Program-made: the position numbers and the translations under genes
The notes under the pieces: model-generated
What the model saw: only the letters and a program-made list of their open reading frames with translations
Database searches by the model: none
Told to the model about the DNA's origin: nothing
Shown here: positions 42,455-51,688 of the stretch, piece by piece
Layout: each line of letters starts with the position of its first letter
Numbering within the stretch: position 1 is the first letter of the stretch
NCBI RefSeq assembly: GCF_013697085.1
Contig: NZ_JACEFT010000009.1
Coordinates: forward strand, 104,450-168,449
Direction of reading: 5' to 3'
DNA length: 64,000 bases
Source of the DNA: Billgrantia kenyensis
GTDB taxonomy: Bacteria; Pseudomonadota; Gammaproteobacteria; Pseudomonadales; Halomonadaceae

Positions 42455-42472
42455 TGAGTCGTTGCGTGAGGT

Positions 42473-42495
42473 GCCGGCCGGGGGGCCCGGCCGGC
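42473..42495. terminator. GC-only hairpin downstream of the NCS2 permease
   Basis: A 10-bp perfect stem gccggccggg/cccggccggc with a 3-base loop, eight bases after the permease stop (minus strand). No T-run follows, so it may be a weak terminator or 3' stabiliser. Confidence 0.5.
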
Positions 42496-42502
42496 TGTTG
42501 GT

Positions 42503-43888
42503 TCAGGCGTTGGTTTGGGCGTCCTCGCTCTTGGTGGCCACCGGCTCTTCCGCTGCCTGATGCCTCGGTTTGCCCGGCAGCACCGCATCCAGCAGCAGGG
42601 CGGCGAGTGCGGCCGGAACCAGGCCCGATTTCAGCAGCAGGCCAGCCTGGCCGGGCATCGTCTCGGCAATGGCTTCCACTGCCGGCAGACCGATGCCCAG
42701 GCTCATGGAGACGGCGATGATCAACATGGCGCGCTGGTTGAGCTCACACTGCTGGATGATCTTGAGCCCCGCTGAGGCAATCATGCCGAACATCACCACG
42801 CCTGCACCCCCCAGGACCGCATGGGGCATGGCCGCGACTAGCCCGCCCAGCTTGGGGAACAGGCCCATGCAGATCAGCAGGATGCCACCGATGGTCACCA
42901 CGTGCCGGCTGACTACGCCGGTCAGGGTGATCAAGCCCACGTTCTGGGCGTAGGCGGTGTTGGGAAGGGTATTGAAGATGGCAGCAAAGGAGGTGGCAAC
43001 GCCGTCGGCCATCACGCCACCGGAGAGTTCACGATCCTTTGCCTGACGCCCGGCGCCGCCGATGGTGATGGCGGAAATGTTGCCGATTGTCTCGAGCCCC
43101 ACCACGAACATGATCAAGGTCATGCCGATGATGGCGGTAAGGTGAAACTCCAGGCCGTATTGCAGGGGCTTGGGGAAGGCGAACCAGGCGGCGTTGCCGA
43201 CGCTGGTGAAGTCCACCATGCCCAACACGATGGCGAGCAGATAGCCGCTGGCCAGACCAACCAGGATGGAGGCGGCCTTGAGAAAACCACGCCCGAACTG
43301 ATGCACGACAATGGTCACCACCAGCACGAACAGTGCCAGGCCCAGGTTGGTGGGCGATGCAAAGTCATCGGCACCTACCCCTCCTGCAGCATAGTTGAGC
43401 CCAACCGGCATCAGCGTGATGCCGATCAACAGCACCACGATGCCGGTCACTACCGGCGAGAACCAATGGCGGATTTTCTTGAGGTAGGCGCCCAGTCCCA
43501 CCTGCAGGAAGCCAGCCACCAGAGAGGCGCCCAGTACGGCGGCGAGGCCGAAGGTTCCGGCCAGGGGAAGTGCCACCGGGAGGAAGCCGAAGCTGGTGCC
43601 CTGGACGATGGGCAGCCTGGCGCCGATCGGCCCCATGCCGATGGTCTGGATCAGGGTAGCGATACCGGCCACGAACAGGGCGACCTGGATCAGGAAGATC
43701 TGCTCGCCGGTGGTGGCGCCGATGACGCCGGCGATGATGATCGGCGGCGTCACGTTGCCGGCAAACATCGCCATGATGTGCTGGATTCCCAGCGGGATCG
43801 CCTTGCCTAGTGGTGGCATGGCGTCGGGGTTCTGGTTGACGGTACGCGATGGCGGGGTTTGCTGAGGGGCTTGATCAGCGTCGGTCAT
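42503..43888 (-). CDS. NCS2-family urate/xanthine permease
   Basis: A 461-residue nucleobase:cation symporter-2 protein with about 14 helices. Motifs: LGIQHIMAMFAGNVTPPIII in TM1, VVGLETIGNISAITIGGAGR carrying the conserved glutamate of TM8, and NTLPNTAYAQNVGLITLTGV with the NCS2 NxxxxxxQNxGxxxxT signature. It is placed directly after uraD in a urate-degradation cluster, so urate is the most likely substrate and xanthine the alternative. The start is ATG 43888 (MTDADQAP). Upstream are GTGTAC sites and a uraD terminator, giving it its own promoter. Confidence 0.92.
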   Translation of the reverse strand: MTDADQAPQQTPPSRTVNQNPDAMPPLGKAIPLGIQHIMAMFAGNVTPPIIIAGVIGATTGEQIFLIQVALFVAGIATLIQTIGMGPIGARLPIVQGTSFGFLPVALPLAGTFGLAAVLGASLVAGFLQVGLGAYLKKIRHWFSPVVTGIVVLLIGITLMPVGLNYAAGGVGADDFASPTNLGLALFVLVVTIVVHQFGRGFLKAASILVGLASGYLLAIVLGMVDFTSVGNAAWFAFPKPLQYGLEFHLTAIIGMTLIMFVVGLETIGNISAITIGGAGRQAKDRELSGGVMADGVATSFAAIFNTLPNTAYAQNVGLITLTGVVSRHVVTIGGILLICMGLFPKLGGLVAAMPHAVLGGAGVVMFGMIASAGLKIIQQCELNQRAMLIIAVSMSLGIGLPAVEAIAETMPGQAGLLLKSGLVPAALAALLLDAVLPGKPRHQAAEEPVATKSEDAQTNA

Positions 43889-43927
43889 GGTCAGGCTCTC
43901 GGGTTGTTGTTGTCTTCGTGGTGCGTT

Positions 43928-43962
43928 TGTGTACGCCACGCCTGAAAATTAATGTACACAAT
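43928..43962. promoter_or_regulatory. GTGTAC/GTACAC sites upstream of the NCS2 permease
   Basis: TGTGTACG at 43928-43935 and TTAATGTACACAAT around 43949-43962 are degenerate relatives of the TGTATACA motif found upstream of other purine genes here. They lie 40-75 bp before the start codon. Confidence 0.45.
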
Positions 43963-44049
43963 CGTCCTTCATTTGAAAGACAGTTTGAATAATTTTTTGT
44001 CTACCACTTGGGTTGTTCACGTAAAATCAATAAGATATAGACAATTATT

Positions 44050-44063
44050 TGACCGGTTGGTCA
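44050..44063. promoter_or_regulatory. TGACC-GGTT-GGTCA inverted repeat
   Basis: A perfect 5-bp inverted repeat with a 4-bp spacer, in AT-rich DNA between uraD and the NCS2 permease. The half-site GGTCA suits several regulator families. No assignment is made. Confidence 0.3.
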
Positions 44064-44071
44064 TGTTTTTG

Positions 44072-44122
44072 TGCAAGAAAAAGCCCCGGCCTTACGTCGG
44101 AGCGACAGCGCTTTGCCGGGGC
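44072..44122 (-). terminator. Intrinsic terminator of uraD
   Basis: On the minus strand GCCCCGGC and GCCGGGGC pair across a 24-base loop and are followed by TTTTTCTT, starting about 60 bp after the uraD stop. This separates uraD from the permease gene. Confidence 0.75.
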
Positions 44123-44182
44123 AGGCCATGGTGGGATAAGTGGGCGGGGAAGCAGCGTCGAAGCCCGACGCTGCCAGGTTGG

Positions 44183-44713
44183 CTAGGTGTCAGTGGCACG
44201 ATCGTCCAGGCGAAAGCGGGCGATTCGGTTGATCTGCTCGATGGCGGTGCGACGCTCTTCATCAGGAGAGTTGTCCAGGCGGGTTTCGAAGGCGGCGAGA
44301 ATGGCGTGGCGATCGCTGCCTTTCACGGCCATGACGAAGGGAAAGCCGAACTTCTCCTTGTAGGCACCGTTGAACCGCTCGAAGCGTGCCATCTCTTCGG
44401 GCGTGCACTGGTCCAGCCCGGCGCCGGCCTGCTCACGGGTCGAATCGTTCGTCAGCTCTCCGGCAATGGCGGCCTTGCCCGCCAGGTCGGGGTGAGCGCG
44501 GATGACTTCCAGTTGGCGCTCCTCGGAAGCCTCACGCAGCGTTTGCCCCATGGCTTCCGCCAGGCCAGCCGGCGTGTCCTGATGCGGCTGCAGCCCGCGC
44601 TCCCAGGTCAGCTCCGCCACCCAGGGTGAGTGCTCGTAGATGTCACCGAAGCGGGCGACGAACTCGTCGCGTGTCAGCGTGCTGGGGCGTGGTTCCAGGA
44701 TGGGGTCTGTCAT
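44183..44713 (-). CDS. uraD: OHCU decarboxylase UraD
   Basis: A 176-residue helical enzyme that decarboxylates 2-oxo-4-hydroxy-4-carboxy-5-ureidoimidazoline to S-allantoin, the third step of urate degradation. IRAHPDLAGKAA holds the catalytic histidine, and FERFNGAYKEKFGFPFVMAV is the family signature. The start at 44713 follows CGGAGACCACC; the frame to 45049 covers the promoter and uraH antisense. It is divergent from uraH with a TGTATACA site between them. Confidence 0.95.
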   Translation of the reverse strand: MTDPILEPRPSTLTRDEFVARFGDIYEHSPWVAELTWERGLQPHQDTPAGLAEAMGQTLREASEERQLEVIRAHPDLAGKAAIAGELTNDSTREQAGAGLDQCTPEEMARFERFNGAYKEKFGFPFVMAVKGSDRHAILAAFETRLDNSPDEERRTAIEQINRIARFRLDDRATDT

Positions 44714-44760
44714 GGTGGTCTCCGTGGTCAGGATGTGTGTCGAGCCGTGTTTTGTGAAAG

Positions 44761-44768
44761 TGTATACA
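44761..44768. promoter_or_regulatory. TGTATACA operator candidate between uraD and uraH
   Basis: A perfect 8-bp palindrome in AT-rich DNA, 48 bp upstream of uraD and 133 bp upstream of uraH, placed to control both. The same palindrome occurs three times upstream of puuE. Confidence 0.6.
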
Positions 44769-44900
44769 AAAAAATTTTGAAATGTACTACCAAAAGAGCT
44801 AAAACTGTCTTCATGACGATGGCGGTCCTTGCGCCCGCCCAGCACTGGCCAGCCCGGGCCCGCTCCACGGCTCTCGGGCCAACGAAAAGGGAGTAATGCA

Positions 44901-45254
44901 ATGGGACGACTCACCACCCATGTTCTGGATACTGCCCAGGGCCGCCCCGGCGAGGGCATCCGCATCGAAGTCTTTCGGCTCTCGGGCGGTGAGCGTACGC
45001 CGCTCAAGACGGTCACCACCAACGACGACGGCCGCTGCGATGCGCCCATTCTCGAGGGCGACGACTTCCAGGCCGGCGAATACGAGCTGGTCTTCCACGC
45101 CGGCGACTACCTGCGTCAGCAGGGCATTCAGGCCGCCGAGCCGCGCTTCCTGGATGTCATCCCGCTGCGCTTCGGCGTGGCCGACGCATCTCAGCACTAT
45201 CATGTGCCGCTGTTGCTTTCGCCCTATGGCTACTCCACTTACCGCGGCAGCTAG
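44901..45254 (+). CDS. uraH: 5-Hydroxyisourate hydrolase UraH
   Basis: A 117-residue transthyretin-related protein. N-terminal [20 protein letters not shown] and the C-terminal YRGS tetrapeptide are diagnostic for the enzyme rather than the hormone carrier. It opens 5-hydroxyisourate, the PuuD product, to OHCU. It lies 76 bp before puuD on the same strand. GGGAG precedes ATG 44901. No signal peptide is visible, so it acts in the cytoplasm. Confidence 0.96.
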   Translation: MGRLTTHVLDTAQGRPGEGIRIEVFRLSGGERTPLKTVTTNDDGRCDAPILEGDDFQAGEYELVFHAGDYLRQQGIQAAEPRFLDVIPLRFGVADASQHYHVPLLLSPYGYSTYRGS

Positions 45255-45329
45255 GGATCCCTTTTTGCTTCAAACTGGCTGCGACGGCCCCGGGCCGCTG
45301 AACAACAACACCGACCGAGACCCCCTCAG

Positions 45330-46532
45330 ATGCAAGCTTACCTGCTCGAGTTCGTCAATTTCATGCTGCGCTGGCTGCACGTCATCGCGGCGATCGCCTG
45401 GATCGGTGAGTCGATCTACTTCGTGATGCTGGACAACAGCCTGCGCAAGCCCAAGGCGGCGGAAGACCGCGACAAGGGTGTTTTCGGCGAGATGTGGGCG
45501 GTGCACGGTGGCGGCTTCTACCATAACCAGAAGTACGCCACGGCACCCGCCAAGCTGCCCGATGACCTGCACTGGTCGTTCTGGAAGTCCTACACCACCT
45601 GGCTTTCCGGCTTCGCCCTGTTCGTGCTGCTCTACATGACCAATCCAGGCTTCTACCTGGTCAATCCCCACAGCAGCTGGGAGTGGGCCGCCAACATGAG
45701 CGGCTGGCAGGCCAATATCCTGGCTCTGGTGTTCCTGCTGGCGGGCTGGGTGGTCTACAACGAGATGTGCAAGCGCATCAGCCCCAACATGGAGCGCGAC
45801 GGCATACTCAGCCTGGCGGTCGCCGTGCTGATGGTGGTAGTGGCCTACCTCAGCGTGCAGATGTTCTCCGGCCGCGCCGCCTTCCTGCTGACCGGTGCGG
45901 TGATGGCCACCGCCATGTCCGCCAACGTCTTCTTCTGGATCATTCCCGGCCAGCGGCGCATGGTCAAGGCGATGCAGGCCGGCGAGACTCCCAACCCGCT
46001 GGACGGCAAGCGCGGCAAACAGCGCTCGGTGCACAACACCTACTTCACCCTGCCGGTGGTGCTGCTGATGATCAGCAACCACTACTCCTTCGTGTACAAC
46101 CACGAGTACGCCTGGGTGCTGATGTCGTTGTTCATCTTCGCCGGTGCGCTGATTCGCCAGTTCTTCGTGGTGATGCATGCGGGCAAGATCCAGCCGGCCT
46201 ACCCGGTAGCTGGCGCAGCGCTGATCCTGGTGGCGTTCTGGCTGGCCATGCCCAGAGCGCAGGTTCCTGCCGGGGACGGTACCGCCGAGGCGCCGAGCCA
46301 GGATGAGGTGCAGGCGGTGATGGATCAGCACTGTGTGGTCTGCCACTCCCGCGAACCCACCCAGCCAGGCTTCTCTTCCCCACCTGCCGGCGTGGCGTAC
46401 GACAGCTGGGATGAGATCCTGGGTCAGAAGAGTCAGGTCCAGCAGGTGGTGGCCAGTAAGTACATGCCGCTTGGCAACATGACAGGCATGACCGACGAGG
46501 AGCGTGAACTCATCTCCCACTGGTCGGAATAG
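45330..46532 (+). CDS. puuD: Urate hydroxylase PuuD (membrane, cytochrome c-linked)
   Basis: A 400-residue membrane urate oxidase. The N-terminal 300 residues carry about eight helices starting MLRWLHVIAAIAWIGESIYF. The C-terminal domain is a c-type cytochrome with the heme motif CVVCH near residues 334-338 and a likely axial methionine in KYMPLGNMTGM. It oxidises urate to 5-hydroxyisourate and passes electrons to the respiratory chain instead of oxygen. It is co-directional with uraH and followed by a terminator. Confidence 0.95.
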   Translation: MQAYLLEFVNFMLRWLHVIAAIAWIGESIYFVMLDNSLRKPKAAEDRDKGVFGEMWAVHGGGFYHNQKYATAPAKLPDDLHWSFWKSYTTWLSGFALFVLLYMTNPGFYLVNPHSSWEWAANMSGWQANILALVFLLAGWVVYNEMCKRISPNMERDGILSLAVAVLMVVVAYLSVQMFSGRAAFLLTGAVMATAMSANVFFWIIPGQRRMVKAMQAGETPNPLDGKRGKQRSVHNTYFTLPVVLLMISNHYSFVYNHEYAWVLMSLFIFAGALIRQFFVVMHAGKIQPAYPVAGAALILVAFWLAMPRAQVPAGDGTAEAPSQDEVQAVMDQHCVVCHSREPTQPGFSSPPAGVAYDSWDEILGQKSQVQQVVASKYMPLGNMTGMTDEERELISHWSE

Positions 46533-46558
46533 CCGGCAAGGACGCTTGATCTGCACTG

Positions 46559-46600
46559 CGCCCGCTCACCTTTCCTGATCCGGAAGGGTGAGCGGGCGTG
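46559..46600 (+). terminator. Terminator after puuD
   Basis: A 17-bp stem cgcccgctcacctttcc/ggaagggtgagcgggcg with one wobble and a 6-base loop, followed by tgttgctgttc. Confidence 0.7.
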
Positions 46601-46625
46601 TTGCTGTTCGAGTCGCGGTAGGAAG

Positions 46626-46633
46626 CGTATACA
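46626..46633. promoter_or_regulatory. CGTATACA site upstream of the purine GntR regulator
   Basis: Seven of eight bases match TGTATACA. It lies 36 bp before the regulator's start codon, consistent with autoregulation. Confidence 0.45.
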
Positions 46634-46668
46634 ATGTTCGGCAACGGTGGACTTCAAGGAGAGTGACC

Positions 46669-47415
46669 ATGAACCAGCGGCAGAGCCTGGCCGAAGACGG
46701 CGATGCGGGAAAGGCCAAGCCAAGGCGCCTGGGCAAGAACGGCGACGGTGCCGAGCGCCACGAAGCGATCTATCGCTCGATCAGCGATGCCATCATCGAG
46801 CATCGCCTGAAGCCGGGCGCTCGCCTGCGTGAGGATGCCCTCGCCGAAGTGTTTGGCATCAGCCGTACCGGCGTGCGCAAGATCCTTCAGCGTCTGGCCC
46901 TGGAACAGCTGGTCACCCTGACCCCGAGACGTGGCGCCAGCGTCACCCGGCCAACAGCCGAAGAAGCCAAGGATGTGTTCGGTGCCCGCCAGATGGTGGA
47001 GTGCGGGCTGATGCCGGAGATCGCCCGTCGCATCGAGCCCGATGACGTACGCGAACTGCGCGACATGGCCCGTCGCGAGCGCGATGCGCTAAAGTCGGGC
47101 GAGCAGAGCCGTGCGATCAAGCTCTCCGCCGCCTTTCACGAGCGCCTGGCTCAGCTTTCCGGTAACGCCACCCTGGCGGCCTTCGTCGGCCAGCTGTGTT
47201 CGCGCTCTTCCCTGATTCTCGCCGTCTACGGCAGCTCGGGGCACCTGGGCTGCGAGTCGCACGACCATGACGACCTCATCGGCTTTCTCGAGGCGGGTGA
47301 CGGCGAGCGGGCTACCGCCTTCATGGGGCGTCATCTCAAGGCGATCGAAGCCTCGCTGTCGATCGTCGAGGAGGAGCAGGAGGCGCCCGACCTGTATCGG
47401 ATTTTTGGCTCCTGA
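46669..47415 (+). CDS. GntR family regulator of purine catabolism (inferred)
   Basis: A 248-residue FadR-subfamily regulator. The winged helix has IYRSISDAIIEHRLKPGARL and LAEVFGISRTGVRKILQRL. The FCD domain has the histidines of AAFHERLAQLSGN and FMGRHLKAIEASL. An N-terminal extension of about 30 basic residues is unusual. It sits immediately after puuD and before an unrelated convergent operon, so urate-gene control is the best guess. A TGTATACA-like site precedes it. AAGGAGAG precedes ATG 46669. Confidence 0.85.
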   Translation: MNQRQSLAEDGDAGKAKPRRLGKNGDGAERHEAIYRSISDAIIEHRLKPGARLREDALAEVFGISRTGVRKILQRLALEQLVTLTPRRGASVTRPTAEEAKDVFGARQMVECGLMPEIARRIEPDDVRELRDMARRERDALKSGEQSRAIKLSAAFHERLAQLSGNATLAAFVGQLCSRSSLILAVYGSSGHLGCESHDHDDLIGFLEAGDGERATAFMGRHLKAIEASLSIVEEEQEAPDLYRIFGS

Positions 47416-47442
47416 CCTGGGCTTGTCGTGGCTGTTTAGGCT

Positions 47443-49401
47443 TCACCAAGGCAACGGTAGATTCACCCATACCCCCTCTGGTGGAGTGAGACGCATCAGC
47501 GTGAACATGCCTTGGGCGATGGCGTACACCGCCAGCCCGTAGAGCAGGGCGGCGTACCAGCGCATCTGCGCGCAGCCGAGCAGCAGCCAGCCCAGCAGCA
47601 GCGGCGTGGCAAGATTGAAGCCGATCAGCCACATGGCCAGGCCATAGCTCAGGATGCCGCCCAGGATGGGCAGTTCGCGCCGGCTGGTGAGGTTGGCGAC
47701 GCGCCCCAGGCGGTGAATCCGGAACAGCTGGCGGCCCAGTACGTAGAGGCTCAGCATCAGGCCGGGCACGATGCCGAGGCTCGGCATCAGCCGGGCGTTG
47801 GGTCGAAAGCCGAGCATCTCCACCAGCGCATAGCCGAAGGCCGCCACCATCAGCAGTGCGGTGAGCAGCACGATGCTGCTGTCGTGGCTCGGGGGCTCCT
47901 CGCCGGGTACGGCGGTTTCCGTCTGGGGCGTGGCGGTGCGGCGTCGGCGCAGCCAGCGCACCGCGTTCAGCACCAGGGGAATGGCGATCAGCGAGGCGAT
48001 GATCAATACACCGGGGCGAGTCAGCCAGGTGAAGCCGTGGATCTGGGTGGTCAACCAGAAGTACTGCTCCATGGGGGTGGCCAGCACGAAGCCGACCAGC
48101 ACGGGTGCCCGCGGAATGCCGGCATTCTTCATCAGCCAGCCGAGTACGCCGAGTATCAGCAGGGCGAGAATGTCGCCGAAGGTCTGGGTGCCCTGGTAGG
48201 CGCCGGCCACCATGATCAACAGCAGCGGGGCGGCGATCAGGGCGAAGTTCACTCGGGTCAGCCGGGCGATGTAGGGCGTCACGGCGAAGCAGATGGCGGC
48301 CCCCATCACCGAGGCCAGCGCCACGCTCCACACGATCATGTACATCAGATCCGGCGATTCGCTGACCATGCGCGGGCCGGGATAGAAGCCGAAGGAGAAC
48401 AGTGCGCCGAGGAAGATGGCGGCGGCGGGGCCGCCTGGCACGCTGAACAGCATGGTGGGCACCAGGTCGGAGATCACCGTGGCGTTGTTGGCTCCTTCGG
48501 CGCTGGCCACGCCACGGATCTCGCCCTTGCCGAAGCGGCGCTTGTCCTTGGTGGAACTCATGGCGTGACCATAGGCGATCCAGGTGGAAGCGCTGGCGCC
48601 CACTGCCGGGACGAAGCCGCCGAAGATGCCGATCACCGAAGCACGACAGACCAGCCAGCGGTTGCGCCAGAACTCGCGGAAGCTCTCGCCCCACTTGCCC
48701 AGGGCCATGGGCTTGCCGGCGATGCCGCCACCCGAGGCGACCATGCTGATCAGCTCGGCCACGGCGAACAGCCCCAGCGCCACGATGGGCAGCGACAGGC
48801 CATCCATCAGGTAGGACTGACCGAAGATGAAGCGGTAGTTGGCAGCCGCCGGTGCAGCGCCGACCACGCCCAGCAGAATGCCGAAGCAGGCGGCAGCCAG
48901 CCCCAGGGTGATATCCTTGCCGACCATGCTGGCGGCGAAGCAGAGCCCTACCAGGGCGAACATGAACAGCTCCGGCGTGCCCAGGGCAAGCACCAGCGGG
49001 CCGGCTATGGGAATGGCGACGGAGAGAATCAGCGCGCCGAACAGCCCGCCTACCATGGAGGCCAGGAAACCGACCCCCAGAGCCAGCGCTGCCTTGCCCT
49101 GCTTGGCCAGCGCGTGCCCCTCGATGGCCGTGGGCGCCGAGGCCGGGGAGCCGGGTGCGCCGAGCAGCACCGAGGTGATGGTGTCCGAAGTGTAGATCAC
49201 CGAAATGGCGCCGAGCAGCATGGCCAGGCCGGCGTAGCCGTCCATCAGGTAGATGAACGGCAGCAGGATGGAAACGGCGGCTACGCCACCCAGCCCCGGC
49301 AGCATGCCGAAGACCATCCCGGCCAGCATGCCGGCGAAGAGCGCCAGCAGCCGCGCGGGCTGGAACAGGATGTCCAGAGCCGAAACGATATTCTCGAGCA
49401 C
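47443..49401 (-). CDS. Tripartite tricarboxylate transporter permease, TctA-TctB fusion
   Basis: A 652-residue membrane protein. Residues 1-480 are a full TctA with GMLPGLGGVAAVSILLPFIY, IYTSDTITSVLLGAPGSPAS and GFVPAVGASASTWIAYGHAM. After a basic linker (WLRRRR) and a short hydrophilic stretch come four more helices (about residues 510-640) that resemble TctB, normally a separate subunit. A separate tctB gene is absent. I start it at GTG 49401, with AGGAAT six bases upstream; the ATG at 49425 is an alternative. It is co-transcribed with TctC and the FAH-family gene. Confidence 0.85.
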   Translation of the reverse strand: MLENIVSALDILFQPARLLALFAGMLAGMVFGMLPGLGGVAAVSILLPFIYLMDGYAGLAMLLGAISVIYTSDTITSVLLGAPGSPASAPTAIEGHALAKQGKAALALGVGFLASMVGGLFGALILSVAIPIAGPLVLALGTPELFMFALVGLCFAASMVGKDITLGLAAACFGILLGVVGAAPAAANYRFIFGQSYLMDGLSLPIVALGLFAVAELISMVASGGGIAGKPMALGKWGESFREFWRNRWLVCRASVIGIFGGFVPAVGASASTWIAYGHAMSSTKDKRRFGKGEIRGVASAEGANNATVISDLVPTMLFSVPGGPAAAIFLGALFSFGFYPGPRMVSESPDLMYMIVWSVALASVMGAAICFAVTPYIARLTRVNFALIAAPLLLIMVAGAYQGTQTFGDILALLILGVLGWLMKNAGIPRAPVLVGFVLATPMEQYFWLTTQIHGFTWLTRPGVLIIASLIAIPLVLNAVRWLRRRRTATPQTETAVPGEEPPSHDSSIVLLTALLMVAAFGYALVEMLGFRPNARLMPSLGIVPGLMLSLYVLGRQLFRIHRLGRVANLTSRRELPILGGILSYGLAMWLIGFNLATPLLLGWLLLGCAQMRWYAALLYGLAVYAIAQGMFTLMRLTPPEGVWVNLPLPW

Positions 49402-49469
49402 GTTGCGATTCCTATGCGGGATCATCGAATACGGCCAGCCACCGAGGGCTGGCCGCATCGGTACCGAGC

Positions 49470-50564
49470 TTACAGCTCGACGTCGTACTTCTCGTTGAGC
49501 AGGGTGCGCAGGTAGTCGCGCACTTCATCGGAGGGTTGCAGGGCCTCGCTCAGCGAATCGGTGACCGCCGATGCTGGCAGCAGGTCGTAGCCACCGATGG
49601 CGTCCTGGCTCTGCTCCTGGTAGTCCGGGTCATCGTTGATCGCCGCGATGGTCTCCTCAAAGATCTCGATGACCTCGTCGGGCGTGCCTTCCGGCAGGTA
49701 GGCGGTGAGACCGAAGTTGAAAGTGGTGGCGCCGATGGCCTGGAAGGCGTCCCACTCCACGCCGGAAGGCGGCTCGCCATGGAGCTCCTCGTAGACTTCG
49801 TAGACCGCAGGGTAGTCGGGGAAGGCCAGGTCGCGGGCGCTGAGTACACCGTCGTCACCCACCGAGCCGCCGGTCATGATCGGCACCGCGGAGCCTGCTT
49901 CGACCATGTCCACCACCTGCGACATGTAGGCAGGGGTGAACTGGAAGTCGATGTTGGTTTCGCCGCGCTCGAAGGCCAGGCGGGCAGGTCCGCGACCGTC
50001 GAAGCCGAGTACCGCACGCAGGTCGAGGTCAAGCAGCTCGAAGGCCAACAGTACGGGCAGGTCGCTGGCGGCAGCGGCGATACCGCCGTAGATCAGCGGC
50101 ATGTCCGCCGAGTGCAGGTCGGCCGGCGTCTCGATCCCCGTTTGCGGTGATACGTAGATCACGGCACCGAAAGGCAGGCTGTAGGCTGGACGCATCGCGG
50201 CCAGGTCGTACTCCACCTCCTCCATTCCCAGTACGTAGGGATTCGAAGTGGAGGAGGTGGTGAAGAGAATGGTCTCGCCGTCGGGTTCGGCATTCTGCTG
50301 GAACCAGTTGGCCCCGAGGATCGATCCACCGCCCGGCCGGGTGCGCACGTTCACCTGCGGGTTGCCCGGCAGATGCTTCTCGAGGAAGGGTTCGAGAAAT
50401 TTGGCTGCCACGTAGGTGGCGCCGCCTTCGCCGAATGGCACCACCATCTCGATGGTCTTGCCGGCGTAGAAGTCATCGGCCATGGCGGGAGCCGTGACGA
50501 GCCCGCCGGCAGCGACCAGCACGGCGGCGGAGAGGGACTTGAGTGGGGTAGCGGGATGGATCAT
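49470..50564 (-). CDS. TTT transporter substrate-binding protein TctC
   Basis: A 364-residue periplasmic binding protein of the Bug/TctC family. The signal peptide ends near residue 29 (APAMA), then DFYAGKTIEMVVPFGEGGAT and the NVRTRPGGGSILGANWF motif, which contacts the carboxylate ligand. It delivers substrate to the TctA-TctB protein 69 bp downstream. The substrate is unknown; the FAH-family enzyme in the same operon suggests a carboxylate with a cleavable C-C or C-heteroatom bond. Confidence 0.9.
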   Translation of the reverse strand: MIHPATPLKSLSAAVLVAAGGLVTAPAMADDFYAGKTIEMVVPFGEGGATYVAAKFLEPFLEKHLPGNPQVNVRTRPGGGSILGANWFQQNAEPDGETILFTTSSTSNPYVLGMEEVEYDLAAMRPAYSLPFGAVIYVSPQTGIETPADLHSADMPLIYGGIAAAASDLPVLLAFELLDLDLRAVLGFDGRGPARLAFERGETNIDFQFTPAYMSQVVDMVEAGSAVPIMTGGSVGDDGVLSARDLAFPDYPAVYEVYEELHGEPPSGVEWDAFQAIGATTFNFGLTAYLPEGTPDEVIEIFEETIAAINDDPDYQEQSQDAIGGYDLLPASAVTDSLSEALQPSDEVRDYLRTLLNEKYDVEL

Positions 50565-50634
50565 GGCGTGCTCCTGGTATTGTTGTGGCGCACGATGCGC
50601 ACTATTGAAGCTGGTATCGACGCGTTCAGGCCGG

Positions 50635-51519
50635 TCAGCGGCCGACCCGGTTTTCCAGTGTGCCCAGGCCTTCGACCTCGATGCGCACGACGTCGCCGGT
50701 TTGCAGAAACCTGGGGGGAGTGAAGCCGATGCCGACGCCCACCGGTGTGCCGGTCAGGATCACGTCACCGGGTTCGAGCGTGATACCGGCCGAGAGAGTC
50801 TCGATCAGCGTCGGCACGTCGAAGATCAGCTGGTCGAGTCGAGCGTCCTGACGTAGCTCGCCATTGACCCAGCACTTGATCGTGGCGGCGTCCCGATTCA
50901 CCTCGTCGGCGGTGACGAGCCACGGCCCCATGGGGCAGAGGCCATCCAGCGACTTGCCGAGGTGCCACTGCTTGTGCCGCTGCTGCAGGTCGCGGGCGGT
51001 CACGTCGTTGGCAATGGTGTAGCCCCAGACGTGATCGTAAGCGTCGGCCTTCTTGATGCCGCGGCCGCCCTTGCCGATGATGACGGCGAACTCCGCTTCG
51101 TAGTCGAGCTGATCGGTGACCCCGGTGTGACGTGGGATGTCATCGCCATGGGCGATCAGGGTGTTCCAGGCCTTGGTGAAGACAATGGGGTGCTTGGGTA
51201 CCACGTCGTCGGCGGTGGTACTGCTGTCGTAGCCGGAGCTGCTGAACTCAGCGGCATGCTCGAAGTAGTTCTTGCCGACACAAAACATGTTGCGATGCGG
51301 ATGAAGCGGAGCTTCGAGGCGTGTACCGTCGAGAGGATGGCCTTCGCCCTTGGGGGCGATGCGTCCGCTGAGCTCCGGCCAGTCGCGAACCAGCTGCTGC
51401 ATGTCACCCTGAAAGTCGGGGAGCAGTGTGCTCAGCGGCCAGTAGCGCTGGCTCGTGGCGTCGACCAGGGCGACGAGAGGGGGCTGGTCGGCCGTTGGCC
51501 GCAGAGTGGCGAATTTCAT
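50635..51519 (-). CDS. Fumarylacetoacetate hydrolase family protein
   Basis: A 294-residue FAH-superfamily enzyme. NMFCVGKNYFEHAAEF opens the catalytic domain. Metal ligands are in DYEAEFAVIIGKGGRGI (two glutamates) and WGYTIANDVTARDLQ (aspartate), and LDGLCPMGPWLV, GELRQDARLDQLIFD and GDVILTGTPVGVGIGFTPP complete the fold. Family members include hydrolases, decarboxylases and isomerases of aromatic catabolism. It is the first gene of the tct operon and divergent from a GntR gene. The ATG at 51519 has GGAGA upstream. Confidence 0.9.
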   Translation of the reverse strand: MKFATLRPTADQPPLVALVDATSQRYWPLSTLLPDFQGDMQQLVRDWPELSGRIAPKGEGHPLDGTRLEAPLHPHRNMFCVGKNYFEHAAEFSSSGYDSSTTADDVVPKHPIVFTKAWNTLIAHGDDIPRHTGVTDQLDYEAEFAVIIGKGGRGIKKADAYDHVWGYTIANDVTARDLQQRHKQWHLGKSLDGLCPMGPWLVTADEVNRDAATIKCWVNGELRQDARLDQLIFDVPTLIETLSAGITLEPGDVILTGTPVGVGIGFTPPRFLQTGDVVRIEVEGLGTLENRVGR

Positions 51520-51575
51520 GTGAATTGGCTCTCCTTGGTTCTGTTTGGTTCCGTATTGATCGAGCCTAGAAGGCA

Positions 51576-51633
51576 ATTGGTACTCTTTCAAGTCCTCGTT
51601 CAGGCCCATTTGTTTTGCCATGATGTACCAAAT
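51576..51633. promoter_or_regulatory. Inverted ATTGGTAC / GTACCAAAT half-sites
   Basis: TTGGTAC ends at 51583 and its exact complement GTACCAA starts at 51625, 41 bp apart, in the divergent region between the FAH-family gene and a GntR gene. The spacing allows looping by a dimeric FadR-type regulator. Confidence 0.4.
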
Positions 51634-51688
51634 GGACTAGATTCAGCAGAAATTGGACCCATGATGGTTGATATGAAAAGGAAGCCAA

